Below are positions 6,974 through 7,794 of a stretch of DNA of 7,794 nt, piece by piece. The notes under the pieces were generated by a model. That model saw only the letters and a program-made list of their open reading frames with translations. It was not told where the DNA came from and made no database searches. Position 1 is the stretch's first letter. Every line of letters begins with the position of its first letter. Source of the DNA: Desulfobacteraceae bacterium. Lineage in GTDB: Bacteria; Desulfobacterota; Desulfobacteria; Desulfobacterales; Desulfobacteraceae. The translations under genes and the position numbers were made by a program. The stretch is from NCBI GenBank assembly GCA_003354055.1, contig PIVQ01000321.1, forward strand, positions 1 through 7,794, in the 5' to 3' direction.

Positions 6974-7354
6974 CTAATTAAGTATTGCCCTTTCTTCTTT
7001 GTTGGGTAAGTCAATTTTGTGAGTTTGACATTTCCCTTTAATCATAGAGCCTTTTTCAATTTGAATATCTGGTGCTTCGATGTCACCATAAATTTTTGCA
7101 GAACTGAATACATGGATCTTATTCTCAGCTGATAGTTGACCATATACTGTTCCAGAAATATTTACCTCTGATGCGTGAATATCAGAGTTTATAACGGCAT
7201 AAGTGTCGATGGAAACAGTTCCTTCTCCAGAAATCGTACCTTTAAAACCGCCTTGTATCAATAATGTTCCAAAAAACTTTATATTTCCCTCGAACTCTGA
7301 ATCTCGTCCTAAGATCGTATTTGATGTTTTATTATCTTTGACATCTTTATTCAT
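6974..7354 (-). CDS. Bactofilin family cytoskeletal protein
   Basis: From the ATG at 7354 the product is 126 residues, MNKDVKDNKTSNTILG and onward, in the usual range for bactofilins. The core (about residues 14-115) is the repetitive, glycine-spaced beta-helix pattern of the family: ILGRDSEFEGNIKFFGTLLIQGGFKGTI, then VSIDTYAVINSDIHASEVNISGTVYG, then KIHVFSSAKIYGDIEAPDIQIEKGSMIKG. Short polar tails flank it, and no membrane segment is seen. Bactofilins polymerise without nucleotide into filaments that organise cell shape, stalks, poles or ParA-type machinery. An in-frame ATG at 7426 exists, but 7354 is preferred because AAGGAG (7366-7361) lies six bases before it and a promoter falls between the two. 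The gene is clearly more AT-rich than the mutase operon (about 35% GC in two sampled lines) and is separated from the ParA-like gene by 247 bp, so it may be its own unit. Confidence 0.88.
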   Translation of the reverse strand: MNKDVKDNKTSNTILGRDSEFEGNIKFFGTLLIQGGFKGTISGEGTVSIDTYAVINSDIHASEVNISGTVYGQLSAENKIHVFSSAKIYGDIEAPDIQIEKGSMIKGKCQTHKIDLPNKEERAILN

Positions 7355-7360
7355 TTGATT

Positions 7361-7366
7361 CTCCTT
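7361..7366 (-). promoter_or_regulatory. Shine-Dalgarno sequence deciding the bactofilin start
   Basis: AAGGAG on the minus strand, six bases before the ATG at 7354. The longer reading from 7426 would place this site inside the coding sequence and add a 24-residue N-terminus that does not look like the family. Confidence 0.75.
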
Positions 7367-7386
7367 TTGAGAAGAGACGATTTTTT

Positions 7387-7415
7387 TTGATAAACCACTA
7401 TAACCAATATTGCAA
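7387..7415 (-). promoter_or_regulatory. Candidate sigma-70 type promoter of the bactofilin gene
   Basis: TTGCAA (7415-7410) and TATCAA (7392-7387) on the minus strand are 17 bases apart, giving a leader of about 25 bases that holds the AAGGAG site. Spacing is ideal and both boxes are near consensus, but the region is AT-rich, so chance matches are likelier than usual. Confidence 0.45.
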
Positions 7416-7433
7416 GTGAAGGTCACATTATAA

Positions 7434-7532
7434 ATTTTTTATATTGATGGTGGCGTTACTATTCAAAATTTTCTGATTGAAGATTTAATTGATGAGGTCA
7501 TCATCACGGTGATTCCACATTTAATAGGGAGC
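7434..7532 (+). pseudogene. Remnant of a dihydrofolate-reductase-like gene (RibD C-terminal domain family)
   Basis: Translated from 7440 on the plus strand this reads YIDGGVTIQNFLIEDLID, then EVIITVIPHLIGS. This is the well-conserved C-terminal block of small RibD_C-type dihydrofolate reductases (usual form: YVDGG--IQ-FL---LIDE--IT--P-LLGSG-PLF). An in-frame TAA at 7431 lies just upstream and no start or N-terminal two-thirds of the gene is present. Dropping one T from the run at 7435-7440 would join it to an upstream frame reading ASEGHIINF, suggesting a frameshift as well as truncation. After the serine codon at 7530-7532 the expected G-PLFG does not follow; the frame continues with unrelated sequence to a TGA at 7620-7622. 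It is too short to work, and should be read as a dead fragment. Confidence 0.6.
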
Positions 7533-7735
7533 CCTACCGCACAGAGCCGATGCAATAAAGATTCCATACTTGTTCCAGTGCTTAGGGCAGATACTGTCCG
7601 GCCAGTGAAAATTGGGCCTTGAAGCCGGTGCTAATAATGAAAACCCAATTGTTTTCTGACCATTTGTGTTATCACTTGATTATGATATAAGTGTGGGCTG
7701 TTACCAACCGTAGAATGGTATAAAAAAGGACCAAT
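7533..7735. other. Non-coding stretch between the reductase remnant and the right-edge gene
   Basis: I find no convincing gene here. It contains an imperfect hairpin, CCGGC (7598-7602) with GCCGG (7624-7628), and a short inverted pair AATTGGG/CCCAATT around 7610-7650. The left border coincides with the loss of reductase homology, so this could be the end of an inserted element whose gene starts at 7736. I cannot identify a terminal inverted repeat or a target duplication, because the other end is outside the window. Confidence 0.3.
7664..7691 (+). promoter_or_regulatory. Weak promoter candidate for the gene at the right edge
   Basis: TTGTGT (7664-7669) and TATAAG (7686-7691) are 16 bases apart on the plus strand, about 40 bases before the ATG at 7736. 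The match is moderate and only the position makes it worth listing. Confidence 0.25.
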
Positions 7736-7794
7736 ATGAAACAGATTAAAGGTTGGCTGAAACAACAAACTCCGAAAGCACCCAAAATTGATGT
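7736..7794 (+). CDS. Unidentified gene, N-terminal fragment (runs off the right edge)
   Basis: An ATG at 7736 is preceded by AAGGA (7726-7730) with a five-base spacing, and opens a frame to the end of the window: MKQIKGWLKQQTPKAPKID and one incomplete codon. The start is basic and polar with no signal peptide. I do not recognise the family from 19 residues. It is the only plus-strand gene start here with a good ribosome binding site, and it follows a stretch that seems to have interrupted a reductase gene, so a transposase or other passenger gene of a mobile element is one possibility. An ordinary host gene facing away from the bactofilin is equally allowed by the data. Confidence 0.5.
   Translation, partial: MKQIKGWLKQQTPKAPKID

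Noticed and set aside
7352..7426. Longer bactofilin start at 7426
   Set aside because: The extra 24 residues do not resemble the family, the promoter candidate and AAGGAG lie inside that stretch, and the ATG at 7354 is perfectly spaced.
1..7794. tRNA, rRNA, CRISPR array, riboswitch (including a cobalamin riboswitch before the B12-dependent operon)
   Set aside because: No cloverleaf, spaced repeats or conserved B12-box-like element was seen by reading; the 183-bp gap before mce is too short for a typical full cobalamin riboswitch plus the promoter.

Overview
The window suggests an anaerobic Gram-negative bacterium of the Desulfobacterota (deltaproteobacterial sulfate reducer) type. The reasons are a compact methylmalonyl-CoA operon ending in an ATP-forming type succinyl-CoA synthetase, and next to it a FlhG-like ParA ATPase, a J-domain/helix-turn-helix protein and a bactofilin. 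This placement is inferred from gene content and protein character; no taxonomic marker is present, so phylum is plausible and genus is not claimed.

Layout. Every convincing complete gene lies on the minus strand, so transcription runs from high to low coordinates. At 1-4897, in transcription order, are mce (methylmalonyl-CoA epimerase), a single-chain methylmalonyl-CoA mutase, meaB (the mutase G-protein chaperone), sucC and the first 14 codons of sucD, which starts at a GTG and runs off the left edge. Together they interconvert (S)- and (R)-methylmalonyl-CoA, isomerise the (R) form to succinyl-CoA, and couple succinyl-CoA to succinate plus nucleoside triphosphate. This is the middle of the pathway for propionate oxidation, or run backwards, propionate formation. 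A plausible promoter with a 7-bp inverted repeat at the predicted transcription start lies upstream of mce.

At 5081-6726 a ParA/MinD-family ATPase gene is followed, with a one-base stop/start overlap, by a gene for a J-like domain without the HPD motif joined to a RodZ-type helix-turn-helix. Upstream, after a 247-bp gap, is an AT-rich bactofilin gene (6974-7354) with its own promoter and Shine-Dalgarno sequence. The three proteins look like a cell-polarity or cytoskeletal group; this is the least ordinary part of the window.

At 7427-7794 the plus strand carries a broken piece of a dihydrofolate-reductase-like (RibD C-terminal family) gene. Its homology stops abruptly near 7532. About 200 bp of unassigned sequence follow, then the start of a new plus-strand gene (from 7736) with a good Shine-Dalgarno sequence, cut by the window edge. 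A mobile-element insertion would explain this, but it is not proven here. The right end is visibly more AT-rich than the metabolic operon.
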